DNA of 64,000 nt, taken from assembly GCF_007097395.1 (NCBI RefSeq), contig NZ_VKDC01000039.1, positions 1 through 64,000 on the forward strand, in the 5' to 3' direction. Shown here in pieces: positions 1-7,851 of the stretch. The position numbers and the translations under genes were made by a program. The stretch comes from Fulvivirga sp. M361. Lineage in GTDB: Bacteria > Bacteroidota > Bacteroidia > Cytophagales > Cyclobacteriaceae. The notes under the pieces are model-generated. The model made no database searches. It was not told where the DNA came from and was given only the letters and a program-made list of their open reading frames with translations. Within the stretch, counting starts at the first letter, position 1, and every line of letters begins with the position of its first letter.

Positions 1-87
1 CCATTAGAGTGGCTTACCCAAACCCTGAGAAAAATCCCTGAGTATAAGATCAACCAGTTACATGAATTACTGCCTATAAGAAAATAA
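1..87 (+). CDS. IS66-family transposase, C-terminal end only
   Basis: An open frame enters from the left edge and stops with TAA. The 28 visible residues have the pattern P-L-E-W-L...L-R-K-I-P-E-Y...L-H-E-L-L-P, which matches the conserved tail of IS66-type transposases (TnpC). Those normally end in a P-x-E-W-L ... I-P ... L-L-P signature. Nothing upstream is visible, so whether the rest is intact cannot be judged. The frame reads toward the truncated DUF4007 gene, so the insertion sequence ends just to the right of this stop. The call rests on a short motif; a different DDE transposase with a similar tail is possible but less likely. Confidence 0.72.
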   Translation, partial: PLEWLTQTLRKIPEYKINQLHELLPIRK

Positions 88-140
88 TCATAATTAAATA
101 CACGCCCAACACCGAAGGGATACCATTGGACTTCCTTTAC
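1..140 (+). mobile_element. Right end of an IS66-like insertion sequence
   Basis: After the transposase stop there is a short AT-rich spacer and then a terminal segment. Read inward from about position 140 on the minus strand, it begins GTAAAGGAAGTCC; IS66 elements typically start with GTAA. The DUF4007 frame stops resembling its family exactly at this border. The border is therefore inferred from two signals: the GTAA-type end and the loss of coding similarity. The left end and the 8-bp target duplication expected for IS66 lie outside the window. Confidence 0.6.
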
Positions 141-555
141 GAAAATGTTTGTCGCTGTGAGGCATCATTTTCATAGCCAATTGATTTTGCAAATCTTCTT
201 TAGTGAATGTCCTGTTCTTCTGTAAAAATGACTGAACAAAGAAGTGCCATGCCTCAGCATTTTCTTGATCAAAGGTCAATTTATGATGCATAAACCATTT
301 CGTAACTGTATTTTGAAGCTTTGGGTCATTAGACCAGATTACTTCACCAAAAGTAGTTAGTTCAGCATGCCTTGAACTTTTAAGTATCCCGGTTTTAACC
401 AGCCAAGTGCGATACTTTTGTGCAAAAGGGGCTTGGTATCCGAAGGGTACCGCTAATTGTTCCGGAGATGCATTTGGGCTTTTGAGTAAAGCTGTCAGAA
501 TACCTGACATATAAATGCGATTTAGTCCAAAACTACCATGGAAGTAAACAGACAT
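94..555 (-). pseudogene. DUF4007 protein truncated by the IS66 insertion
   Basis: The first ~138 residues look like the N-terminal part of DUF4007 proteins: a start with F-H-G-S-F-G-L, a winged-helix-like region and T-K-W-F near residue 85. The last 15 residues (from about position 140 leftward) are read out of the IS66 terminal repeat, and the frame closes in IS DNA. The family is usually about 280-300 residues, so more than half is missing. DUF4007 genes are known companions of DNA phosphorothioation genes; as I recall, SspB of the SspABCD system carries this domain. Here it is divergent from the cysteine desulfurase, with 65 bp between starts. It is probably a broken member of the modification locus. 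Confidence 0.68.
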
Positions 556-620
556 TTTGTATAATTAGGAATAGTTATCAATATTGGAAGATAATGCTAT
601 AATATTTCAGAAGCAATCCG

Positions 621-1781
621 ATGACAGAGGAGATAATATATTTAGATAATAATGCCACTACACCGCTCGATCCGAGGGTGTTGGAAGCTATGATGCCGTT
701 TCTCACTAATCAGTTTGCTAATGCTGCTAGTAATCATGGGTTTGGACACCAAGCTAAGGAGAGTGTTAAGATTGCAAGGGAGCAAATGGCTTCACTGATT
801 AAGTCTGAAGTACATGAAATTGTATTTACATCGGGAGCTACAGAAAGTATAAACCTGGCCATTAAAGGTGTTGCTGACTTTTACCAAGACAAAGGCAAGC
901 ACATTATCACAGCAGCTACAGAACATACAGCTACACTGGATGTGTGTCGCTTCTTAGAATTAAATGGCTTTGAAGTCACTTATTTAGATGTAGATAAATA
1001 TGGACTCATTGATTTGGAAGAATTGAAATCTTCTATTGGGCCTAATACTCTTCTTGTATCTATTATGATTGTTAACAATGAGACTGGTGTAATTCAACCC
1101 ATCAAGGAAATAGCTGATATCGTTCACAAGTCAGGGGCTTTATTGATGACCGATGGTACTCAGGCTTTCGGCAAAATGCCTATAGATGTGGATGAATTGG
1201 GAATTGATTTGATGGCATTCTCTGGACATAAAATATACGGGCCAAAAGGGGTCGGTGGTCTTTTTGTCAGGCAAAGAAGACCCTCTCGAATCAAGCTTAC
1301 TCCACTTATCCATGGAGGTGGTCATGAAAAAGGAATGCGAAGTGGCACCTCCAATGTTCCGGGAATAATAGGACTAGGAGAAGCAGCTAAACTTGCAAAA
1401 AAAGACATGGGAAAAGACAATGTATCTATCGGTGGACTCAGAGATCAATTGGAATCTAAATTGCTTGAAATACCAGATACCGTTTTGAATGGCCATCCTG
1501 AAAAACGTCTTTACAATGTAAGTAGTTTATGTTTTAAAGGAGCAGACGCAGATGCCATAATGATTGGACTAAAATCAATCATGGTCTCCAATGGATCAGC
1601 CTGTACATCCACCAAAATTGAACCTTCTCATGTGCTTACCGCCATGGGGCTTTCTGAACAAGATGCCTATTCGACTATTCGATTTAGTTTGGGAAGGCTT
1701 AACGAGAAAACTGACATAACTAAAGTGATCGAGGATATAAACAGGATTGTTTTGAATTTAAGAGAAATGATCAAACCTTAG
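621..1781 (+). CDS. dndA: Cysteine desulfurase, DndA/IscS-like
   Basis: This PLP enzyme takes sulfur from L-cysteine as a protein persulfide; in Dnd systems it supplies sulfur to DndC. The 386 residues are full length for the class-V aminotransferase fold. Visible are the N-terminal Y-L-D-N-N-A-T-T-P, the substrate-side T-E-H-T (99-102), the PLP lysine in S-G-H-K (K204) and the catalytic cysteine in N-G-S-A-C-T-S (C328). It is divergent from the broken DUF4007 gene and converges on dndB, with the two stop codons overlapping by 4 bp. It is therefore not in the long dnd operon and must have its own promoter in the 65-bp gap. By sequence alone it could be a housekeeping IscS/NifS; position makes DndA the better call. 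Confidence 0.86.
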   Translation: MTEEIIYLDNNATTPLDPRVLEAMMPFLTNQFANAASNHGFGHQAKESVKIAREQMASLIKSEVHEIVFTSGATESINLAIKGVADFYQDKGKHIITAATEHTATLDVCRFLELNGFEVTYLDVDKYGLIDLEELKSSIGPNTLLVSIMIVNNETGVIQPIKEIADIVHKSGALLMTDGTQAFGKMPIDVDELGIDLMAFSGHKIYGPKGVGGLFVRQRRPSRIKLTPLIHGGGHEKGMRSGTSNVPGIIGLGEAAKLAKKDMGKDNVSIGGLRDQLESKLLEIPDTVLNGHPEKRLYNVSSLCFKGADADAIMIGLKSIMVSNGSACTSTKIEPSHVLTAMGLSEQDAYSTIRFSLGRLNEKTDITKVIEDINRIVLNLREMIKP

Positions 1782-2995
1782 TTAACAGCACCAGATTTTG
1801 TTATCTGATTTTTAAATTGACTATAAAGTTCATTAACTCCCTTGCTACTTAATTGAACATTGAAGTTCACATCACCTATCTTTTCCAATTTTTCAATAAA
1901 ATTCTCTTCACTCAAGTCATTTTCTATTACACCAATTTCAATTAAATCAATCATTACCTTAAACATAGCGTTAAAACCAACAGTCCTTTTGAAAATAGAT
2001 TCCTCGGAATTCCATTGTTCGGTAAATATGTGTTTTACAGCTCGGTAGAAATTAATAATCACTTTGGCAATAACTTCTTCCTCTTCTTGAATGAAATACT
2101 TTCTAAGCGGAGGAGTTTTTTTTGAATATGGAGTATCCATTGTAAGTTCATCCTTTCTAGAAAGAACCATCATATCCTCATCGGCTTGTTTTGCATTTCC
2201 TGATATGAGTTGGAATATATTTTTATTTATCGTACTCTGCGTTACGAATCCCTCGTAGTGATCGGTGGATTTCCCAAGTCTTTTTATCCATTGCTTTATG
2301 GGAGACTCTTCAGACTCATTAAGAATCTTTGTTATTTCATGAGCACTTCTGTAGGGTGATCTTCTATCCGTAATTCCAAAAAGTTCGTAAACCAAAGATG
2401 ATGTTACTCTAGTTTGTTTACCATTGATAGTAGAAAAAATCTCGGCTTGGTTCTCTACAGTCTGATCAACAAATATTGTCACAGGTAAATCAAATTCTAT
2501 TTCATCATTTACATTAAATCCTGACAATCTATGCTGACCGTCTATTATTTGAGCTATAGATTTTTCATAAGGGAAGATCAATAGCGTTTGGTTTGAAGGT
2601 TCATTATCATTTTGGAGAAAGAAATCTACTGCATCTGGAAAATGAATATCTCTCTCTTTCTTAAAATCCACTGCTTTTAATGACACATTGATGTCAACGA
2701 GATCGATTTTTTCGTGAGGTAGATTTATAATTATTGATGTGGGAAAAGTAGCATATTCGAACTCAGTAACATATTTTCTAATCTCTTTCTGTCGGGTGCT
2801 GGAAAGAATTCTTTGAATTCCGCGATATATTTCATTCCCATCATCATCAACCCCGGTTAGTACTCTAGTATCAGCAAATGAAACATGATATAGTGTCTTC
2901 CAACTCAAGCAAGTCATATATAATAGGCCTATTGGCTGCTTTAGTTTTTGACAAATGAGACCTACGTATTTTCTATCGTTTATATTAAAAATCAT
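1778..2995 (-). CDS. dndB: DGQHR-domain protein, DndB-like
   Basis: The protein has the defining D-G-Q-H-R motif at residues 152-156 (context A-Q-I-I-D-G-Q-H-R-L) and the second family signature F-S-T-I-N-G-K-Q-T near residue 187. Canonical DndB is a DNA-binding repressor or modulator of the dnd genes and affects how many sites are sulfur-modified. At 405 residues it is near the family length. It is the last gene of the leftward operon, overlapping the membrane-protein gene by 4 bp (ATGA). In classic dnd clusters dndB lies directly before dndC; here it sits far away at the distal end of the effector genes. A general DGQHR protein with another role cannot be excluded. Confidence 0.8.
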   Translation of the reverse strand: MIFNINDRKYVGLICQKLKQPIGLLYMTCLSWKTLYHVSFADTRVLTGVDDDGNEIYRGIQRILSSTRQKEIRKYVTEFEYATFPTSIIINLPHEKIDLVDINVSLKAVDFKKERDIHFPDAVDFFLQNDNEPSNQTLLIFPYEKSIAQIIDGQHRLSGFNVNDEIEFDLPVTIFVDQTVENQAEIFSTINGKQTRVTSSLVYELFGITDRRSPYRSAHEITKILNESEESPIKQWIKRLGKSTDHYEGFVTQSTINKNIFQLISGNAKQADEDMMVLSRKDELTMDTPYSKKTPPLRKYFIQEEEEVIAKVIINFYRAVKHIFTEQWNSEESIFKRTVGFNAMFKVMIDLIEIGVIENDLSEENFIEKLEKIGDVNFNVQLSSKGVNELYSQFKNQITKSGAVN

Positions 2996-3576
2996 AGCCT
3001 AGGTCGGTTAGTACTTGATTTATTTTTGAGCTTTATCATTTTCCTTTCTTTTTTTTGTAGCTGTATTTGTTCCTTATATGGATGAATAATAGAATAGTTA
3101 ATTTTCATTGAAAATTTCAAGTAGCACACTACAAATAATGAAATGACAAGTAGTAATGTCGACACAAACATCACCCAGCGAATGAATTCCCAACTCCTAT
3201 CAAAATTCAGCTGACTTTCCTTAAAAAAAAGAATTGCAATAACATAGACTGGAATAAGAAAAATGTACAGAAGGATTCTATTTTTATTATCGTTTATATT
3301 CTTAAACTCAAAAAGATGTCCGGTAAATGATACTAGTACTCCGAAGCAAAATATTATTACAGTACCATCTCCATAAAACGCTCGCTGCTGACAGTCATTT
3401 AAACTCATTACATAAAACCAGACTATAGCAATTGGAAGTAATCCTAGTATGAAATTAATTCCTACCAAAATCAACAGGTCTTTCCATTCTTTATCAATTA
3501 GGTATCTATAGAAGTAGACAAGGTATTCGACCTCTTCCTTGAAACTTCTTCTGACTAAAGTATTTTCCTGACTCAT
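2992..3576 (-). CDS. Four-helix membrane protein of the Dnd operon
   Basis: I do not recognise a family. The 194-residue protein has four clear hydrophobic segments (around residues 34-57, 72-88, 101-118 and 133-152), a charged N-terminus, and a Lys/Arg-rich cytoplasmic tail of about 40 residues. There is no signal peptide and no obvious catalytic motif. It lies between the GHKL/HEPN gene (27-bp gap) and dndB (4-bp overlap), so it is certainly co-transcribed with the Dnd locus. Membrane proteins in defence operons often act as membrane-disrupting effectors or anchors. That role is an inference from position only. Confidence 0.7.
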   Translation of the reverse strand: MSQENTLVRRSFKEEVEYLVYFYRYLIDKEWKDLLILVGINFILGLLPIAIVWFYVMSLNDCQQRAFYGDGTVIIFCFGVLVSFTGHLFEFKNINDNKNRILLYIFLIPVYVIAILFFKESQLNFDRSWEFIRWVMFVSTLLLVISLFVVCYLKFSMKINYSIIHPYKEQIQLQKKERKMIKLKNKSSTNRPRL

Positions 3577-3603
3577 TTTAGTAAAATTTCTATGGCAACT
3601 TCT

Positions 3604-5199
3604 TTATTCTTTAGAAAAATTAAGATTGAACATCTTAGTTAAAGTGTATTCAACGTACTCTCGGTAATTATTTAATTCATCGTTGCTTATTTGAGTAGTT
3701 GACCTTTTATGAACTAAATCACATCTCTTAAGATAGTAGTAATCGATTATTTTCCATGCTTCCTTCTTAATTCTACAGTTGTTTTTCACTTCGCCTTGGA
3801 GGTCAACTCTATTCAGATTGGCAATTCGAGATTCTGAATACCTAGAACCAGTTTCATTCAGTAAAAACTCTTTAAAAGCTATTTCTAGCGTACTGTCCAG
3901 CACGAGAAGACTTATTCTATTATTTTGTTCCAGATTTAGTTTACTAATCTCATTCACCGCAATTACTGCTTCATATAATCCGACAACCCAAGGTTTTGAA
4001 ACATTTAGTTCTTTGTTATTTCTCTTTATTAGATCAATGTATTTTAAGGTACGTGATCTTCGTTTGATAACTGGTACATGAATCCTTACAGATTTGGATA
4101 TATCATTAAGTGATTCCCTTCTTACACTCCCTGTACTGTACTTAAAAACCTCCTCATCCCAACCCCCTGCTGCTGATGCACTTTTAGCTGTTACAGCATA
4201 AGCAAGAAACATTCTTTCAATATGTTCTTGAATTTCCAAAAAGGTTTTATGCTTAAAATCAACCTGAGATTTACTGCTATTCCATGGCATCAGGTCTACT
4301 TCACCCTTGAGTTTTACAATAACCCTAGCTATGGAATAGGTAGGGTGGGGCTTGCCTATTTTAAATGGTTTGTTAAAACCAATTTCATCCCCCTTATAAG
4401 CTTTGATAATTAATCTGTCATTGCAATAAAAGTACATTCCATACTCCTCTCCATCTGAGTCACTGATTTTATGTGATTTAGTAAGGCCTCCAGTGATTGA
4501 TACTTCTATCTCTTTCCGCCCTTTAATTTTAATTTTGCCTGCACTTTCTCGAGGCTCAAAATCTGGCGGATATGACCAATTGTTAAATATGGTTGGAGAA
4601 ACTAAATCTTCGTTCACTTGAATATCTATGTTTCCATTTTCAAGAAACATCGCATATGTTTCTCCTAACCGTTGAATAAGTTCTTCATGTTTCGACTCTT
4701 CAATTTTTTCTCGCAGGATACTTAAACCTATCTTAGTTGAACCCTCTTCAATTGGATCTACTTCAAAAGTGTCTATATCCCAATTGTCTTCCTCTCCAAT
4801 CCAAGCATCATCTATTTCAATCATCAAGGTTTTTTTATCTAGATATCGGGACACAATCTTGATGTCTTTTGCCATGGCGACAACTGCTCTCTTAGAACCA
4901 ACTCCAAAAACACCAATTATCTCATCTTCTTTGGAACTTCTTGATTTCCCAGGACCAACAATTAAGCCTATATCCTCTTCCTTAATTCCACCGCTGTTAT
5001 CTATAACAGCAATTGTTTGTTGTTCATAGTTAAGATCAATATTAACTTTAAGGTTCTTTTTCCTGCCATTGAATATCCAATTGTCAATCGCATTATCTAT
5101 TAATTCACAAATAGAAAGGTGCAAATGATAATCCGCAATGATTGATAAGTAGATTCTCTTTGAAGGAATCGCAGAAATTTCTTGAACCTTCTCTTTCAT
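3604..5199 (-). CDS. GHKL (HSP90-like) ATPase with C-terminal HEPN-like motif
   Basis: The N-terminal ~200 residues form a GHKL ATP-binding domain: N box E-L-I-D-N-A-I-D-N (32-40), G1 box I-D-N-S-G-G (66-71) and G2 box G-V-F-G-V-G-S-K (96-103). A middle beta-rich region follows. The last ~120 residues are helical and contain R492-C-D-L-V-H497, an R-x4-H pattern typical of HEPN RNases, set between helices as in that fold. A GHKL ATPase regulating a HEPN toxin would fit an abortive-infection effector. The GHKL call is firm; HEPN is read from the motif and helical pattern only. The gene is 6 bp after the Dnd-associated protein gene in the same operon. Confidence 0.75.
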   Translation of the reverse strand: MKEKVQEISAIPSKRIYLSIIADYHLHLSICELIDNAIDNWIFNGRKKNLKVNIDLNYEQQTIAVIDNSGGIKEEDIGLIVGPGKSRSSKEDEIIGVFGVGSKRAVVAMAKDIKIVSRYLDKKTLMIEIDDAWIGEEDNWDIDTFEVDPIEEGSTKIGLSILREKIEESKHEELIQRLGETYAMFLENGNIDIQVNEDLVSPTIFNNWSYPPDFEPRESAGKIKIKGRKEIEVSITGGLTKSHKISDSDGEEYGMYFYCNDRLIIKAYKGDEIGFNKPFKIGKPHPTYSIARVIVKLKGEVDLMPWNSSKSQVDFKHKTFLEIQEHIERMFLAYAVTAKSASAAGGWDEEVFKYSTGSVRRESLNDISKSVRIHVPVIKRRSRTLKYIDLIKRNNKELNVSKPWVVGLYEAVIAVNEISKLNLEQNNRISLLVLDSTLEIAFKEFLLNETGSRYSESRIANLNRVDLQGEVKNNCRIKKEAWKIIDYYYLKRCDLVHKRSTTQISNDELNNYREYVEYTLTKMFNLNFSKE

Positions 5200-5205
5200 A
5201 ATTTA

Positions 5206-5628
5206 TTAACTCATATTTTCAATTAAAACCTCCATCAATTTCTCTGCGTTAAAATTGTCATTCATATGTGCGCAAAGCGTAGAAAAACCTAATTCGGCAT
5301 AAGCTTGAATGACCTCCCGATACCGTTCATTATTCTCCTTACTTTTACCTAATACTTCAAACTCTTGGCAGGCTTCAACAGCTACCATGTTTAGGAAAGG
5401 TTTCTGAACTTCATCGTCAAAAGCACCCCAGTGGATTTCGCCCCTTCCTTTTTCAGATACGGGCATTGGAGCAGGAACACCTGTAGCGTGCTTATAACCT
5501 AGTGCAACACACCAAAAGAACATATCGGATCGTTGAGGAAATAGTTTTTTATCACCATTACTGTTTTCCTCATACACTTCTCGGGACTGTTTGCTGTAGT
5601 AAAATCGAAAGTCGTTATGCATATACAA
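5206..5628 (-). CDS. Dnd system-associated small protein (protein 4-like)
   Basis: This 140-residue soluble protein has the pattern of the short 'dnd system-associated protein 4' family as I remember it. It starts with an aromatic/basic segment, then F-F-W-C-V-A-L-G-Y (about residues 37-45) followed by a basic proline-rich stretch, then G-E-I-H-W-G-A-F and an acidic helical C-terminus. The biochemical role of the family is not known to me. Start choice is ambiguous: Met1 and Met3 are 6 bp apart, and both overlap the end of the upstream SMC-like gene, by 14 or 8 bp. The overlap suggests translational coupling. The family match is from memory and needs a profile search. Confidence 0.6.
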   Translation of the reverse strand: MYMHNDFRFYYSKQSREVYEENSNGDKKLFPQRSDMFFWCVALGYKHATGVPAPMPVSEKGRGEIHWGAFDDEVQKPFLNMVAVEACQEFEVLGKSKENNERYREVIQAYAELGFSTLCAHMNDNFNAEKLMEVLIENMS

Positions 5629-7645
5629 GTTCTTTTGGTTCTACTATTGAATGTTGCCTGTTTTTATCCATCTCAATCCAGTAGCGTTTGCCTACTTTGT
5701 TTTGAAGTGATTTGGGTAGTTCGTTGGGAACGCTTCCATCTTTCAATATGACAATTACCTGATTAAATACTTTAGTAAACCCTGACAAGGCTGATTGGAT
5801 AGCACTGTCCCCGATTTCTGAAGTAGGCGCATCCATCACCAGAGGATATTCCTCTTTCCAGGTCTCTTTAGCAAGCCTTGTAAGAGCAGAAATAAAAGAG
5901 AGGACTAGCAAAATTGAGTGCCCAGTATTCATGATAGACCGTGTCGGGTTGCCATCTGTATCATACACCTCGAAATAGTTATCCTCAGAATTCAGCTTAA
6001 TTTTGTCATAATTAAGTTTATCATAAACCAATATATCCCAATGCTCCTGAGTGTATTTCTCCAAATCCTCGTAAATGGTCTTTTCATACAACCTCTTCAA
6101 CTTTCGAATTTCTTTTAAGGCCTTATCAGCTAGATTGGCCTTAATAGATGGAAGTTTATTTTGCTCAAGCTTTTTTTGGCAGTCTTCCAGTTCACCCTCT
6201 AGCTTATCAATTTCATTATATTTTTCAGTTATTAGGTTTTTGGTCTGCTTAATCTTATCAGTAGTTTTTTCTTGCTCAGTTTTGGCAGCATCTTGTTTAT
6301 CCTGTAACTCCTTTAAAGTCTCACTCGTATCTCCTATTTTCTTTTTCCATCCTTCTATGCGAGTACTTCGTTCTTGCATTTCTGACCTTATACTTTGTTC
6401 TCTTTCGGATTGCGCTTTAATATCTTGAGGGTATTGATTAAGTAGATTATCCACACGATTTACATCTCCCATCAGTGCTTCAATCGCCCCCATCAAGTGA
6501 TCAAAGGATCCCACCTCCTTTAGCCGGTTGATCAATTCAAATTCTTGAGATTCCTTTTCTATATCACGTCCACAAATACATCTAAGATCATGTAGTATTT
6601 TGTCTATCAGCGTGATTTTTATGTCAGGAGGATAAATGCCTGAATTGACCGCTTGCTGATAACGTTGGTTTATTTTGGTGGTGACATCCTTAAGTAGTAA
6701 TCCTCCCCATTTTTTTGTAATCAGCTTTCTTCGTTCTTCATGAAGGATATCAAGTTGGCTACCTAATCGTTTAATTTCACCTTCTTCTTTTTCAATTTTA
6801 TTCTTTAGTTCAAGAACTTCGAAATTTTTCTTTATTAGGTCACGATATTTTTCGTACTCTTCTTTTTTTTGAAGCTCGATATTCTCCAGCCCTTTTAATG
6901 CCTCCTGAAAGTCAGAAAGAACTTTCTGTGCATCACTTTTACTGGATAGTGCTTCTTGTATTTGAGTTTTTAATTCGTCATCTGCTTCTTCAGCAAGTTC
7001 TCTTCTTAAATCATCTCTCACCGCTTCCAAATGCCTAACACTTCTCTTAAAAACGGCCACCTTGGAGAGTTCATCTAAAGCGTCTTGGAATTTTGTTTTC
7101 CCTTGAAGCTGAACCAATTCGGTTCTGTTTTCTCCTCTAAAAAGAAAGTAATTGGATAGAGAAGTAGGAAAAAGGTTTTCTATCTCTGCTACTGCTAATT
7201 CACCTTCAAAGCTTTTATTAGTACCATCTAATGAACTTCGTCTATCCAGTAGCAATTGAGAAAGGCGTTGGAAATTCCATCCTCCTTTGCTTTTGTAAGT
7301 ACCTGATTGTGTCCTCTTCACTAAGTACTTATTGCTATCATCATCGAAAAATTCGATTTCAACAAGTATATCCACATGCTCTCCCTCACTACTTCTTTCT
7401 TTCAGAACCCCTTTATTAAACAGAAAAACGGTATTCGGATCAGGAGATGTTTGAAGTTCATGTTTGTCACTGTCCCAATATTGATCAAAAAGGCACCAGT
7501 AAAAGGCATTTAACAAATTGGATTTACCATGGCCCATTTGCCCTTCTATCACTGTAATGAATTTGTCCTGATCAATTGAAAATTTCACTACCTGATGATC
7601 TCGGTAGGACTTAAAATTTTCTAGTGTAATTTGTGAAATCTTCAT
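5615..7645 (-). CDS. SMC/Rad50-like ATPase, second DndD-type protein
   Basis: The 676 residues have the layout of an ABC/SMC ATPase. Walker A is G-Q-M-G-H-G-K-S (35-42), followed by a long coiled-coil centre with a C-I-C-G turn (around residue 350), then a C-terminal lobe with Walker B-like Y-P-L-V-M-D-A-P. The signature loop reads N-T-G-H-S instead of the L-S-x-G-E form seen in dndD of the same operon. The C-I-C-G could replace the Rad50 zinc hook but has only one residue between the cysteines. It probably works with the PLD-helicase three genes upstream of the GHKL protein. It is clearly distinct from dndD and may be a sensor or loader of the restriction module. Confidence 0.74.
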   Translation of the reverse strand: MKISQITLENFKSYRDHQVVKFSIDQDKFITVIEGQMGHGKSNLLNAFYWCLFDQYWDSDKHELQTSPDPNTVFLFNKGVLKERSSEGEHVDILVEIEFFDDDSNKYLVKRTQSGTYKSKGGWNFQRLSQLLLDRRSSLDGTNKSFEGELAVAEIENLFPTSLSNYFLFRGENRTELVQLQGKTKFQDALDELSKVAVFKRSVRHLEAVRDDLRRELAEEADDELKTQIQEALSSKSDAQKVLSDFQEALKGLENIELQKKEEYEKYRDLIKKNFEVLELKNKIEKEEGEIKRLGSQLDILHEERRKLITKKWGGLLLKDVTTKINQRYQQAVNSGIYPPDIKITLIDKILHDLRCICGRDIEKESQEFELINRLKEVGSFDHLMGAIEALMGDVNRVDNLLNQYPQDIKAQSEREQSIRSEMQERSTRIEGWKKKIGDTSETLKELQDKQDAAKTEQEKTTDKIKQTKNLITEKYNEIDKLEGELEDCQKKLEQNKLPSIKANLADKALKEIRKLKRLYEKTIYEDLEKYTQEHWDILVYDKLNYDKIKLNSEDNYFEVYDTDGNPTRSIMNTGHSILLVLSFISALTRLAKETWKEEYPLVMDAPTSEIGDSAIQSALSGFTKVFNQVIVILKDGSVPNELPKSLQNKVGKRYWIEMDKNRQHSIVEPKELVYA

Positions 7646-7653
7646 GGCAGAAA

Positions 7654-7851
7654 TTAGCTGAGGTTCTTAGCTTCTTTAGATATTATATCTTTTATCTCCT
7701 CTTTGATCTTATGAGGCCTTTTTAAACTCAACTTGTTTAGTTCAGCAATCACCACTTGACTTACAATTCTTCGGGTCGATTCTTCTACTTCTCCATCAGT
7801 CGAAAACCGAGACATCAGCTCATTATATATTTGGGTGTATTTGTTACTCAT
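7654..7851 (-). CDS. 65-aa hypothetical protein of the Dnd operon
   Basis: This small, highly charged, mostly helical protein has no family I recognise. It overlaps the stop of the helicase gene by 4 bp (ATGA) and is followed 8 bp later by the SMC-like gene. It is thus tightly packed in the operon and very likely translated. The sequence has three likely helices, a basic R-P-H-K-I-K segment near residue 45 and a Lys-rich C-terminus. The size and position between two large ATPases would fit a small subunit or adaptor of a nuclease complex, but this is inference. Confidence 0.66.
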   Translation of the reverse strand: MSNKYTQIYNELMSRFSTDGEVEESTRRIVSQVVIAELNKLSLKRPHKIKEEIKDIISKEAKNLS

